Shown in pieces: positions 11,544 to 23,200 of a DNA stretch of 64,000 nucleotides; positions within the stretch are counted from its first letter, which is position 1; each line of letters starts with the position of its first letter. Under the pieces are notes generated by a model that saw only the letters and a program-made list of their open reading frames with translations, searched no databases and was not told where the DNA came from. The stretch comes from Artemia franciscana (taxonomy: Eukaryota; Arthropoda; Branchiopoda; Anostraca; Artemiidae). The translations under genes were made by a program, and so were the position numbers. The DNA is taken from contig NC_088880.1 of NCBI RefSeq assembly GCF_032884065.1, positions 25,916,715-25,980,714 on the forward strand, in the 5' to 3' direction.

Positions 11544-13109
11544 ATGAAATTTAATGGTGAAACAATTGGAATGTGTTGCGCCTCAGGAAAAGTTAAACTT
11601 CCTCAACTGGCTGCACCACCAGAGCCATTGAAGACTTTGCTTACTGGACCTACCGCAGAATCTAAGCGTTTTTTATTAAACATCAGAAAATATAACTCAT
11701 GTTTCCAAATGACGTCGTTTGGTGCCCAAATCGAAAATGAAGATCAATTTATGCCTACTTTCAAAGTAAAAGGGCAAATTTATCATAAATTTTTACAACT
11801 GCACTTCATCAGTGATAGCAACTCTGAATTGAATGCACGTTACGAAATTTCTCCCGACGTTGAAAGGACTATCGTTTCCCAATTGGGACATCTTTTCCAC
11901 GAAAATAATGATTTAGTGCGCCTATTCAAAACAGCAATCGATTTGATGCCTATTGATACGCATAAAATTGTTATTTCCGCTGACAAAACGCCTACTGGCG
12001 AACATGTGCGTATATACAATGTTCAAACTATCGACGAAGTGGCAATCGTTATGGTCCTGATCAGTTTTCACCTCGAGATATTATTCTTCATAAGCGAAAT
12101 GCTCAGTTGGTAAGAATTGCTGAAACTCATCGATGCTACGGTACCCTACAATATCCTATAATTTTTTGGGATGGAGCCGATGGCTATCACTTTAATAATA
12201 AATTGATAGATCCATCCAGTAACAAACAAACGGATAAGAAATACAGCGCAATGAATTATAATTTATAGACTAATTCTGAATGAAAAATCACCATGCATGG
12301 CCAAAGGAAGGTGCACAAAGCAATATCCTCGACTTTTAGTACCCAACACAATTACTGGCAATGATGGTTACCCACTATATAGAAGAAGATCTATTGAAGA
12401 TGGCGATAAAACAGCAATAATAAAGAAGTATAACGGTACCACCATCGAAATAGATAACCAGCGGGTTGTTCCATATTCACATTTATTATCAAAAACATTT
12501 AATGCACACATAAACGTTGAATACTGTAAGTCCGTGAAGGCAATCAAATGCATATGTAAATACGTCAACAAACGCAGCGACATGGCAGGTTTTGGCTTGC
12601 AGTTCGAAATCAGTGATATCGACGAAATCGTAGAATATCAGGCTGGAAGATACATAAGCAGTAATGAAGCTGTTTGGCGAATTCTTTCATTTTCGATACA
12701 TGAACGAAGTCCAGCTGTTGTTCACTTAGCGGTACATTTACTGAATGGTCAACGTGTTTATTTTTCGGAATCCAACGTGCAACAAAGAGCCCTGAATCCA
12801 CCGGATACAATGTTAACTGCTTTCTTTTCTTTATGTCAAAATGATTCCTTTGCAAAAAAATTGCTGTATACTGAAGTGCCTTCGTATTACACGTGGTATT
12901 CTAAAAATAAATCATTTGAACGTCGAAAACAGGGTAGTTCAGTCGACGGCCAACCTACGATCTTCAAAGATACCACGATAGGAAGACTCTACACCATTCA
13001 CCCCAATCAACATGAATGCTTCTTTCTCCGCCTGCTTTTGGTGAATGTACCCGGTCCGACGTCCTTAGAGTATTTGAGAACAGTAAACGGTACTATACAT
13101 GACACTTAA
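11544..13109 (+). pseudogene. Helitron RepHel, Helitron-like N domain, nuclease core deleted
   Basis: 11544-12113 encodes the conserved pre-Rep region (for example GMCCASGKVKLPQLAAPPEP and ELNARYEIS). It continues out of frame with ALQYPIIFWDGADGYHFN-like sequence to about 12265. From 12289 the text resumes at SPCMAKGRCTKQYPRL and runs to 13109 with YICKYVNK-like residues (CICKYVNK here). In full-length relatives a few hundred residues, including the HUH (two-histidine) and tyrosine nuclease motifs, lie between these points. Here only about 25 bases do. A stop also follows 13109. This element could move only if another copy supplied the protein. Confidence 0.8.
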
Positions 13110-14911
13110 CGTAGTACATGCCAAGCTCTGAATTTATTAGAGAATGACCAACTCTGGGATAGCTGCATCAATTACGCGTGCGAAACGTCAACTCCAAGTC
13201 AAAGTCGTGCATTGTTTGGAATTTTACTGACAACTTGCTCTCCTTCAGCTCCTACAGAGTTATGGGAGAAATATAAATCGAAAATGGCCGAGGATATACT
13301 CCATCGAAAGCGGTTAGAGACGTCAGATATGGCATTTGATTTTACATCATAAATTTATAACTACTCTTAAGTTATTATTGAAGATTTGTGCGTATGTATG
13401 GCAAACAAACCTCTTCAGGATTTAGGAATGCCTTCACCTAATCGTAACGCTGCTCTTTCGACATGTGTAGAATTGGATCGTGAACAAAGTTACAACACGA
13501 GTGATCTATTGTCGTATGTAGAAAATAATATTTCCAAGTTAACGTCTGAGCAAAAAAACATTTATGATAAGATAATGCATTGTGTAGATAACAACGTTGG
13601 AGAAATCTTCTTTTTGGATGCGCCAGGAGGTACTGGTAAAACGTTTGTGATAAAATTGATTCTGGCATCAATTCAATCAAAAAATTACATAACGTTGGCA
13701 ATTGCGTCGTCAGGAATAGCCGCAACGTTACTGCCTCGTGGAAGAACTGCTCATTCCGCTTTGAAATTGCCTCTGAATTTGCATTCTACAGAAACTCCCA
13801 CGTGCAATATTTCCAAATCATCTGGAATGGGTAAAGTATTGCAGCAATCCAAACTTATTATTTGGGATGAGTGCACAATGGCACATACAAAATCGCTCGA
13901 GGCTCTGGGGCAATCATTGCGAGATTTGCAAGGAAATTTGAAACCCCTTGGCAGCACATTAATATTGCTTGCGGGAGATTTCAGGCAAACATTACCTATA
14001 ATACCTAGATCAACCCCTGCGGACGAAATGTATGCTTGCCTGAAAAATTCTAATTTATGGGCACACGTAAAGACATTAAAATTAACTATAAATATGCGTG
14101 TCCGATTGCAAAACGATGACTCTGGTGAAATATTTCCAGATCAATTCCTGGCAATAGGAACGGAAAGCTCCCAGTAGACTCAATTTCAGGACGTATACAA
14201 CTGCCTGCTGAATTCTGTAATTTAGTGACGTCCAAAAATGAATTGGTTGAAAAACTATTTCAGAATATTCTAACCAATTATAAAAATCATAAGTGGCTCA
14301 GTGAGCGAGCGATTTCGGCAGCAAAGAATAAAGACGTCCACAAAATCAACAATATTATTTTGACCAAGATTCGAGACCAGGAAGTAATTTACAAGTCAGT
14401 TGACACAGTTCTGGAATCAAATGAAGCGGTTAATTATCCATCTAAATTTTTAAATTCCCTGGATCTCCCAGGGTTTCCGCCACACGTGCTATAACTAAAA
14501 ATAGGCGTACCAAGAATACTGTTACGAAATATTAACCATCCAAAGCTTTGCAATGGCACGCAACTTGCCGTAAAAAAACAAAACAATGGAAAACGTAATA
14601 GAGGCAACAATCTTGACAAGGCCTTTTGAAGGTGAGGCTGTTCTTGTTCCTTGCATTCCCATGGTTCTAACGGATCTACCTAGACAATTTAAAAGATTGC
14701 AATTCCCAATTCGATTAGCATTTGCAATCACCATCAACAAAGCTCAAGGGTAATCATTAGAAAAATGCGGTATAGATCTTAATACGGATTGTTTTTCCCA
14801 TGGACATTTGTATGTTGGATTTTCAATGGTCGGTAAACCTGACAATCTATTTATATGCACAGACAATGGGACAGCGAAGAATGTTGTATATTCGCAAGTT
14901 TTACGTAGTTA
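13110..14911 (+). pseudogene. Helitron PIF1-like helicase domain, decayed
   Basis: The frame at 13386-14177 shows the Walker A motif (APGGTGKTF near 13620), Walker B (IIWDECTMAH near 13860), and the PIF1-like LLAGDFRQTLPI and INMRV segments. 14225-14494 continues in a new frame (FLNSLDLPGFPPHVL). The C-terminal part runs to 14911 (FAITINKAQG, FSHGHLYVGF, ICTDNGTAKN). At the arginine-finger motif the usual ACSRVG reads GFSMVG, so this helicase would fail even if read through. A stop follows the KAQG motif. The sequence order matches the usual RepHel C-terminus. Confidence 0.85.
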
Positions 14912-15169
14912 ATTTATAGTGTATATGCATATCTATCTATCTATCTATCCATGTAGAAATAACTTGTATGTATGCATGTTTGTTTGTTTGTAAAAAGAGG
15001 GTTTGCATATGACGTCATTATAAGTATATAAGGCTTTGTATATGCACAGACAATGGGACAGCAAAGAATGTTGTACATTCGCAAGTTTTACGAAGTTAAA
15101 AACATATGTATATCTATCTATATTCACATGTGGGACGCAGGGACACAAATACAATGGCGCGTAACGACT

Positions 15170-15226
15170 TACGCGTGCGGGGGAGTTTGGGGTTGGGAGT
15201 CACGAAGTGTCCCCACCAACAGCTAG
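15170..15226 (+). other. Helitron 3' hairpin and CTAG end
   Basis: GTTGG near 15193 and CCAAC near 15216 flank an imperfect inner stem around a GAA loop, ending nine bases before CTAG. In the Helitrons at 53969-57250 the same place holds a clean stem (GGGTGGCGC, GAA, GCGCCACCC). This is the usual Helitron termination signal, here decayed. Confidence 0.75.
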
Positions 15227-17390
15227 TTACATTATAAAAATGATTATAAAAAGACGAAGAAAACACTCAAAGAGGCATGCTCCAGAATCAAATATTTCAC
15301 GGTAAAGAAAAGAGGGTGCGGGCTTACAAACTGAGTTTTAAGCCAAAATTACTTCGCCTAGCCCAAAAAGAAAGTGTTCTTCGAAGGGGGAGATATTTAC
15401 CCCTTATCCTGCCTAATATGGAAGTAAATATAAGTAATGGGAACTCTTATCTATCTAGTATCTTATCTTCCTGCCATTTTTTTGTGATAATTAACATCTA
15501 TTTAAAGCTAGGTCAGCTTTATTCAAGCTAGGTCAAGTTTTATTAACCATATTAAGATATCTAACTAATGCGTGCAGTCCCAAGACTTAACCATACACTC
15601 ATGTTACAATGAGCGTACGACAACATATTAAAAAAAAATTAATTTTCCTTGTTATTAGACTCTTTATCCTTTATTTCTTTTTTTGCTTAGTTATATTGTT
15701 TGTTTCTTAAATTTATTGTTTTTTATTGTTTTTGTTTCCTAAGTTTAATCTTTAAGCCTTTTTTTAAGTTTTTTTCTTACTTTCCCTCCTGAATACTTGA
15801 TAAGCTGATTTAAAAACAAGAAATGACTACAACTGAATTGCTAATATTTTGTGTCTAAGAAAATCAGTTACGATTTAATTGCAATTTAATTGAACAAAGA
15901 ATCTGCTTGTGATGATGCAATTATTTATCAAATTTATTGTATTTCCGCAATTAATTCATTTCAGCTTAAAATAATACCAAAACAAAGCACTGTTATTATA
16001 ATTAAATTCACTACCAGTTTTAAGGAAGTGTTGTAGCCAAATAAGAGGGGTATTAGCCATTCCCAGCAAAAACATCAAAATTAACGTAAATATATATATT
16101 TATCCGTTTTACACGATCTATTGGAAGACCTTTCCTAAACTCAAAAGAATTGAATAGGACCCCCCTTCAAACAGCGCTGGAAGTTTTCAACCTTTTTAGT
16201 CTTCAGAATGTCTTTTACATCCTATGTTTATAAAGTCCCAAAATGATGAACAATCATTTTGGTAACATCAGAAGGGCTCTAGAACTTTTATTATCTGTTG
16301 AAATGAGCCTTCTCTCGATATTTTAGAGTCATTGGCTCGATATGATCGCCCCTGAGACAAACGAAATAAATAAACACATACCCGTGATCTTTCTTCTGGC
16401 AAAAAATACTAAATTCCATGTTTTAAAAGAGGAAAGCTTGAAACCGCTACAGTTGAGTTCTCTGATATATCAATTCTTATGGTGGAATTTTTAATAAGAA
16501 TCTTGTGAACTCTTTTACCAGCTCAATCTATATTTCACTAGCAGCTACGTTTAATAGGTGTGAAGAGATGTTTGTTTCGAGATGTACACCATGTGGCGAG
16601 AAGTGGGCAGCCTCTCAGTTGAAGTTGTGGAGCTAAATCACTCAGCAGCATCAGCTTAAGCTTCAATATCAAATGTTAAGTTTCCAAAAAAAGTTTTAAG
16701 TATTAACATCGAGTTCACCAAAGTGTACACACCATGTGTACACCATGAAGTGGGCAGCCCCTCAGTTAAAGTTGTGGAGCTAAATCACTCAGCAGCATCA
16801 GCATAAGCTTCAATATCAAATGTTAAGTTTCAAAAAAAGTTTTAAGTTTTAACATCAACTTCCATGTGTTTTAATAGTCACCTAAGTTTTTTTTTTACGA
16901 GTTTCAGGAACACCAGGACAAGAGCCCAGTGCATAAGACTGTCTCAAATTTCCAGTCCCATATTATAATTACCGTAAATGCAACAAAATTATTTTAGCAT
17001 AAGGTAAAAAGAAGTCTATAATACCGCAAAGTGTTCGTATTGAACTATACCTAATATACTGAAATAAAGGTCATAGTCTGAAAACCTCACCTCAAATGTT
17101 TCACTTCAATAGTTTCGTTCGCTTGAACTTTGACTAATTTTTCGACTACTGCTTATTACATTACTTGGCTTTATTTACTCAGCTTATCTTATCGTATTAT
17201 GTAGGATTGGAAAGAGTGACTACATACACTAGTTGACATCATACACATTTACAGATTATATCACCAAAAAAGCGGTGATATTTTCTTTAGAAGTGTTTTT
17301 CTGTTGGGAAATGTTCATCGTTACTTATGGTGCTAGACATGGCTACCGCCCTATAATGACTATGACTGAGTCATTACATTAATATGACAG
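15227..17390. other. Non-coding part of duplication copy B
   Basis: The stretch is the counterpart of 432-3435 with no convincing gene. About 16250-16490 is a fragment of the 1.7-kb dispersed family and extends further than its copy-A counterpart. About 16600-16700 is repeated at 16740-16850 (CTAAATCACTCAGCAGCATC in both), a local duplication not present in copy A. Confidence 0.65.
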
Positions 17391-18960
17391 ATAATAAATG
17401 ACCTTAGGCTCCATACGAAAAGGAAATTCAATAAGGAACTAAAAACCCTAAGCTAATTCTGATCTAGGAAAATGTGATCGCTGTTGTTAAAGACCACTCC
17501 AAACTCTGTAAATACAACAAGCCTGAAAAAGCCATGAGTACCAGTGTGTCGGAAAAAAAAGTGGGAAGAATATTTTGGGAGCGATTCACAGCACCCGACA
17601 AAAGCAAAGAGGTGTTTTATGAAAAGCGCTAGACCTTGTTCTTTCAAATAAGACGAAATCTTTACTATTTGTGTCGCCAAGTGCTTTTCACTCTTTGATT
17701 CCAAAATTAAGAGACGAAATCTTCTTCTGGTGTTGATTTCATTTCAGGAAGGTACCTGCAACTTGCAGCTCGTTTAATCGAGCACCATATAGCTCTAATG
17801 TTTCACATGATCCTGGTTCACGGTGTAATCCCAATGCAATTTTGAGTCAGACAAATAACTCCCAAAAAGACGCAAAAAAGACGCTTCCATGTGCAGTTCT
17901 TATCGCCCCATTACTGTCTGGTGATCATCCAAAAGCTAAAGACAACCCGTGCAAGAAACTTGTGAAATGCAGCCTATGTGGCTCAGGTGACCACCCTTCA
18001 TACGCGTTTAAGTGTTCAGTCGCACAGGCTATTATTAATAAATGACTGATTCTACGATCCAAACTTTTTTCTCGAGCGTTAATGGTAGTATCTTGACGAA
18101 GCAACCTCTTCTAGTAAAGTTCATTCGACATGAAATAATTTTTAAGCGTTTTGTTTTTGATCTACGTTTAATGTACTACGTTTAAGCTATTCGAGTCACT
18201 TACGTAAAATGTTCCACCCCTCCTCGCCAGCCTGGGTACCAGCGAGGCTTAGGTAGAGAGTACGCTTTCTTTCTAGTTGTAAATGTTCTAAGGGATATTG
18301 AGGACGAGATGATTTTTGATTTTTTGTGCCCTTGATGTTGTAAAAGCTTTTTACTCGGATATATCTGACCAGGTTTCATTTGAGGCCCATATGAAAAGTA
18401 CAAATGCTGTGTTAATTATTTGTATAAGATACATGTATTGAAATCTGAAAGCTAAAATTAACGATGACAGTCTGCTATTTCTGATCCTGAAGTGTGTACG
18501 CCAAGGAGCTCAGACTAGCTTTGTTCAATAATTGTGTTGCTGGTGCTCAGTATAAGTTGAACTGTACATTTATCTTCAAAAGAGTTGATCTCTCAAAAGT
18601 TATGTTTGCGGATGACTTACTGAACCTTTCCTGCACTTTCCAAGGATGTTCTTCGATTTTCCAGATTTTCCAAGAAGAGTATAAGCACACTGATTTGAGG
18701 TTTAATACTTATAAAACAGTACTTCTACCATTTAACTATAAGGATGTCGAAGTTTATTAAGTCTATCTGGCCCTAAAGTTCCTTCTACTAGCATCCTTGC
18801 TTACCTGGGCATGCCCATTGGAGCAAATCTGACAGAAACTACAAACCTGGGCCGGAGAAATTATGCTAGTAAGATTTGGGCTGCATTTGTATCCCTGGCT
18901 TCAAATGTTTCATACCGAAGAAGAGGTCATTGTTCTCAGTTATATACTAGCCTAACAGCT
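17390..18960 (+). pseudogene. Decayed LINE, copy B, with internal ORF1 fragment
   Basis: The element matches copy A from about 6960 on. The catalytic FADD is kept here (VMFADDLLNLSCTF near 18600), and PIGANLTET lies near 18820. The 3' part continues further than in copy A, to about 18960. A stretch at about 17917-18165, absent from copy A, carries a zinc-knuckle (CSLCGSGDHPSYAFKC) of the kind that ends LINE ORF1 proteins, then a stop and what may be an ORF2 start. A piece of the ORF1/ORF2 junction seems to have been pasted into ORF2. The 5' part of the element was lost with the copy-B deletion. Confidence 0.75.
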
Positions 18961-19836
18961 CCTCATCTACTTGATCTTACTTAATCTTATTTTTATTAAC
19001 TGTGGTAAGAGAGAGCAAGTTCACTGCCTTTATTCTAAAATTGACGGAACTACCGACAAGGACAAGTAGCTCTTTTCTGCAGTGAAAATATCGATTGGTA
19101 AGCACAGCTGGGTTTATTGAGTGGCGCACCCTTGATTTTTCTGCTGAATGCCATGCTGACAAGGTATGTTTTTCTTTCTGTTATTTCTTGATTTTTATTC
19201 CGTCTTTTCTGGGCCCTGTCAAGATTTTTTATTTTTTACGGGTTACAAATAAAATGATGATGATTAGTAGCTACAAAAATAACCCTTTCGATTAACAAAA
19301 GCAAAAATTTTGGAAACAAAGAGTGAGGTTCTTTCTTAGAAGATGCATTTTCGCTTTTTGTATTTCGACAAAAATGGGTAACTATAAATTTTCACACGAC
19401 CCCTTCCGGGATTGCTATAGGCCTTAGGTGCAGTAACTTACACCTTGGAGCTACGTTTTAGATCCTCTGGGTTGGTGTCAGTAGGAGTTCCTGCATAAAG
19501 TGGGTAATAATATCCAGTTCTTACCGACATTAATCACCAAAGCCTTTTTTTTTGTATTTCGACCTTTTTAATAAAAATGGGTAACTAGAAATTTTGACAC
19601 AATCCCTTCCTAGACTGCAACGGATTTTGGTGCTGTAGCCCACCGTTAGGCTTCGATTTTTGGATCCTTTGGACAGCCAGAAAAAACAGGCATCCATATT
19701 CAGAAATGAGCCTAATGCAAAACCTGACCTGTACAGAGGGATGATTGAGTTGGATGGTAACAGGTTCTTAAAATGAATAATAACGTTTAGTTTTCTCTAG
19801 AAAAAAAGATCTAAATCGAGAAGATCCGATCAAGAT
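18961..19836. repeat. Tandem duplication, period about 194
   Basis: About 19343-19470 and 19537-19675 share TATTTCGAC, AAAAATGGGTAACTA and a run to GGATCCT/AGATCCT. They are diverged copies of one unit. The flanks hold nothing recognisable. Confidence 0.55.
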
Positions 19837-20260
19837 GTGTGCCCTAAGACCGGTCTAAGGAGGCCTCAAAGACGGACTTTGTCAACTCCCTTGATATTTT
19901 TACCTTTGAATATAAAGTCAGAATGCCAGCGCGAGATCTTTGATTGGTTGATTAGCAGCTCCTTAGTCTCGAATGAAGATGATCACCCAGGCATCAGGCC
20001 CATTCTACCATCAGCAAATAAAATCATAAGGACAGGAAAGCTTATGCAGGGTGATTGTGTTTATGCACAGCGGTATCAACAAACCTTAGCTAAATGGTAC
20101 AAGGGTTTATGAGAGAATCCCATATTAGGGTTTGATATCTCCCTGAGGAGTACTAAACCAATCGAGGACTACAGGCAAAAACAATTGCTTCTGAAACTTT
20201 CAAGATCATCAAGCAAACGACCACAAATTCTACGCCCTTGAAGTATTCTCAACAGACCCT
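19837..20260 (+). other. Open frame of unknown nature
   Basis: A 91-codon frame (19837-20112) reads as fairly normal protein (for example DWLISSSLVSNEDDHPGIRP). After its stop, plausible coding text continues in the same frame to about 20240 (ENPILGFDISLRSTKPIEDY). This suggests a broken gene or mobile-element remnant. No family was recognised, and no splice sites or promoter stand out. Confidence 0.3.
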
Positions 20261-23200
20261 TATACAAATTTTTGTTTAAAGCTTTTGCGATATCAAAATA
20301 CAGTAGCCTATAATAATATAAGCAATCAAACTATGTCAACTTTTAAATATAGAGAAGTTGGCAGCAAAGATATTTCAATTTAAACATTGTAGACAAGATC
20401 AAAATTCACAGAAAAAAAAATAAAAATAGAAATAAGAATACTGTGTATCAAGTGCGAATCCTATTTGGAGAATTTGTATTTGGTCTGATTGCGCGTCAAT
20501 GAGCCTATGACTGGATATACATGCCTTGTGACCTACCTTCAACTTTAATTGGGTAGCATACCCAATGAATAAAGGCTATCTGCATTAATGACTTCCCGAC
20601 AGGGTTTACACTCTATCTCTAGTTCCGTAATATACCCGTCCTTGTTTTACTGATTTTTTTTTTCACAAAGCATTTTTGAATTTTCGGTAACTATGGTTTA
20701 GGGTTCCTTTCTCTAATATGTTACCTCTAAGGGAGCAGCCATGTTGAAGTTGGTTAATTCAACAATATAAACAGCATATTGGGTATGTATGTATTGCTAT
20801 ATATATTCGATTGCAACAACAAATAGGATGATGAACACAAACAGTCGTCCGATGAACAAAAAAACGTCAAACGAACGTCGAACACAAACATTCGCTCGAT
20901 GAGCGAGGGAAACGTCTCTCTTCCAGTTCACAGAAAAGAAATTCAAAAAGTATACTTTATTGACATACATTAGACTTCATACAAAAGAAAAAAAAGCCTA
21001 TCCCTATTAATCATATATTATGAAAACACATTTTCAAACAGGATATTAATTTTCACAAAATGGTACAAGGAATTCCGATTCATACAGAAGAAAAAAAAAT
21101 ATTGTCTAATTTCTCCTCACATTACAAGTAATCACTGCCTAAACTGTTTTATATCCTTAAATAATATATATTTTGGTTAACAGATACTTTTGCTCATTAG
21201 TTTAGTATTGTAGTAGACAAAATAGAACAAAACAACAAATAGAATTCTTAACTTCATAACCAGATCCAAGGCACAAAATACTGAATAATCATCACATAGA
21301 GGTGGACATTAAGAAAAAGGACAGCTACTCCTTTCAAACAGTTTTGTTCTGCTGACTTATAAATTATATTTGACAAAAAAGTCTATTTTACTTCTACAAG
21401 TATTTGTAATTAAGTTAACTATAATACGTTAACTACAATCAATTAAAACTGGAAAATGTCAAAAGCTGTGCTAGAACATCATAAAGAAAACCATAATTTA
21501 GCACAAAAAATATCAACTTCTTACTGAAAAAAAAACAACAACTTAAGAATAAAGAAACATACCAATAAACCTACAACTGAAAGTTATATAATAAACTATT
21601 CAAATTAAGCGTCTGTTTTTGCCAATAATTAGAAAATTATAGTTATTTGTCCAAGAATTAGTCACAAAGTTACAAAAAAGTGAGACATTCGAAGCTTTAC
21701 CAAACATGAAAAAAATATCGTGAAATGAAATATACAAGCGAAATGAAATATAGAAATATACAACTGAAAGTTATATAATAAACTAAAAAAGTGATTTTTA
21801 TGTATTTTATAATATATAAAAAAGTGAGATATTTGAAGCTTTACCAAAACATGAAAAAAAATATCGTAATATGAAATACATAAGGCTTATTAAGAAAATG
21901 GAATAAAAGTGCATACCTTTGATAACTATATAATACTTATAGTGCTGATATAATTTATTTTTAACAATAAATTGTGATTATTTCTAAAATTAAACTTTCT
22001 GCAGGGAGAAACATCTATTATACTTTAAAGAAGGTAAATTTTGTCAATATGTACTCAATGCAAATTTCAAAGGAAAATTGAATTTTATGGAATGTTGACT
22101 AAGAGGGACTATGAAAGAGATAAGCAAAGATAAAGTAAAGGTGATGGCCTGTTGTATGTCAAATTGAAAAGAAAGATATTGAATAGGGTGCATTTTTACA
22201 TGTTTTTCAAACTGAATTCATCTTGGGGCAAAGAAAGGAGACTTAAATCCTAACTTGGACAACTGGCCCTAACTCCCTTTCACATCAACTACCGTCAGAG
22301 AAAATATCACCTCAGGCCTTTTATAAATATTTTTTAAAAGTGTTCTTGAAATAAATTTATTTTTAACTATAAATTGCGGTTATTTCCTAAATCTAAACTT
22401 CACGAAATAGGCGACATCTAATATACTTTTAAGAAAGGAAACTTTTGTCAACTTTCAACAAATGAAATTTTAATGAAAAAATTAAATTTTATTTTAATTT
22501 TCAAAATAACCAGTTAAATTTTCATTCAGATTGCCCTCTGTTTTTTTGTTTTTTTTTATTGACGAGCTATGAACCAGTATCTAATTACTTATGAACCAGT
22601 AACTAGTTTGAAATAAATAGTCAACACCCACTTATTTCATTCAAGATATGCTGAGTAGCCTATAAAAATAGTAGCTAAGGTCGTATCCATGAGGGTTAGG
22701 TCCAAGTTTATCCAACTCAAAAAACGTGACAAAATACTTACGAGCAAATTCTTGATGCGTTTTTAGTTCGTTAACAGAGATTTAATTTGCAAAAGCAAAT
22801 CTCTAAAATATTAGCTAACAAGCTTCTGTTTTCTCGTGGAAACGCAGATGCTTGTAAAATTGGTAGCTATCAGTTTATGCCAAGATTTTAAGATCTTACC
22901 AAGATTTAAGATTTATGCCAGTTTATTCAGGAAATTTTGCTATTATTTTTTCTTCTGGTTCCAATTTGCTATTCACTCATCATTCCCCTATCAAACTACA
23001 TGCTACTATCCATGCTACAACTTCAGTAGCTCTAAAATGGTCTTCATTGAATGCTTATGCGGATAAGCATTTTTGAAAAGATTCCTGGTGTTATAAATTA
23101 TTTGATGGCACCATCTACCTGCCTACCCTTGCACCCCTCTATCTTTATGCTACGATAGATAATGCCCTCAGCTGTATCGCCAAAGTGGGGCTTATATTAG

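Larger units (their letters stand above)
10712..15226 (+). mobile_element. Helitron, 4.5 kb, with decayed RepHel
   Basis: The element starts with TC (10712) and ends with CTAG (15223-15226). It sits between A (10711) and T (15227) with no target duplication. The matching DNA in copy A (421-440) is uninterrupted at 431|432, which fixes both ends to the base. Inside are a 5' promoter with TGACGTCA sites, a repeat-rich N-terminal frame, RepHel N-terminal pieces and a PIF1-like helicase. An imperfect hairpin precedes the end. Most of the nuclease core is missing, so the copy is not autonomous. It is younger than the duplication unless copy A lost it cleanly, which Helitrons are not known to do. 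Confidence 0.92.
10283..18835 (+). repeat. Segmental duplication, copy B
   Basis: This is the second copy of the unit described at 1-8215, in the same orientation. It is interrupted by the Helitron at 10712-15226 and lacks the counterpart of about 3435-6950, with the junction near 17355-17395. The gap of about 2 kb between the two copies (8.2-10.28 kb) includes the 3' half of the PH-like gene, whose copy-A counterpart lies left of the window. Confidence 0.85.
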
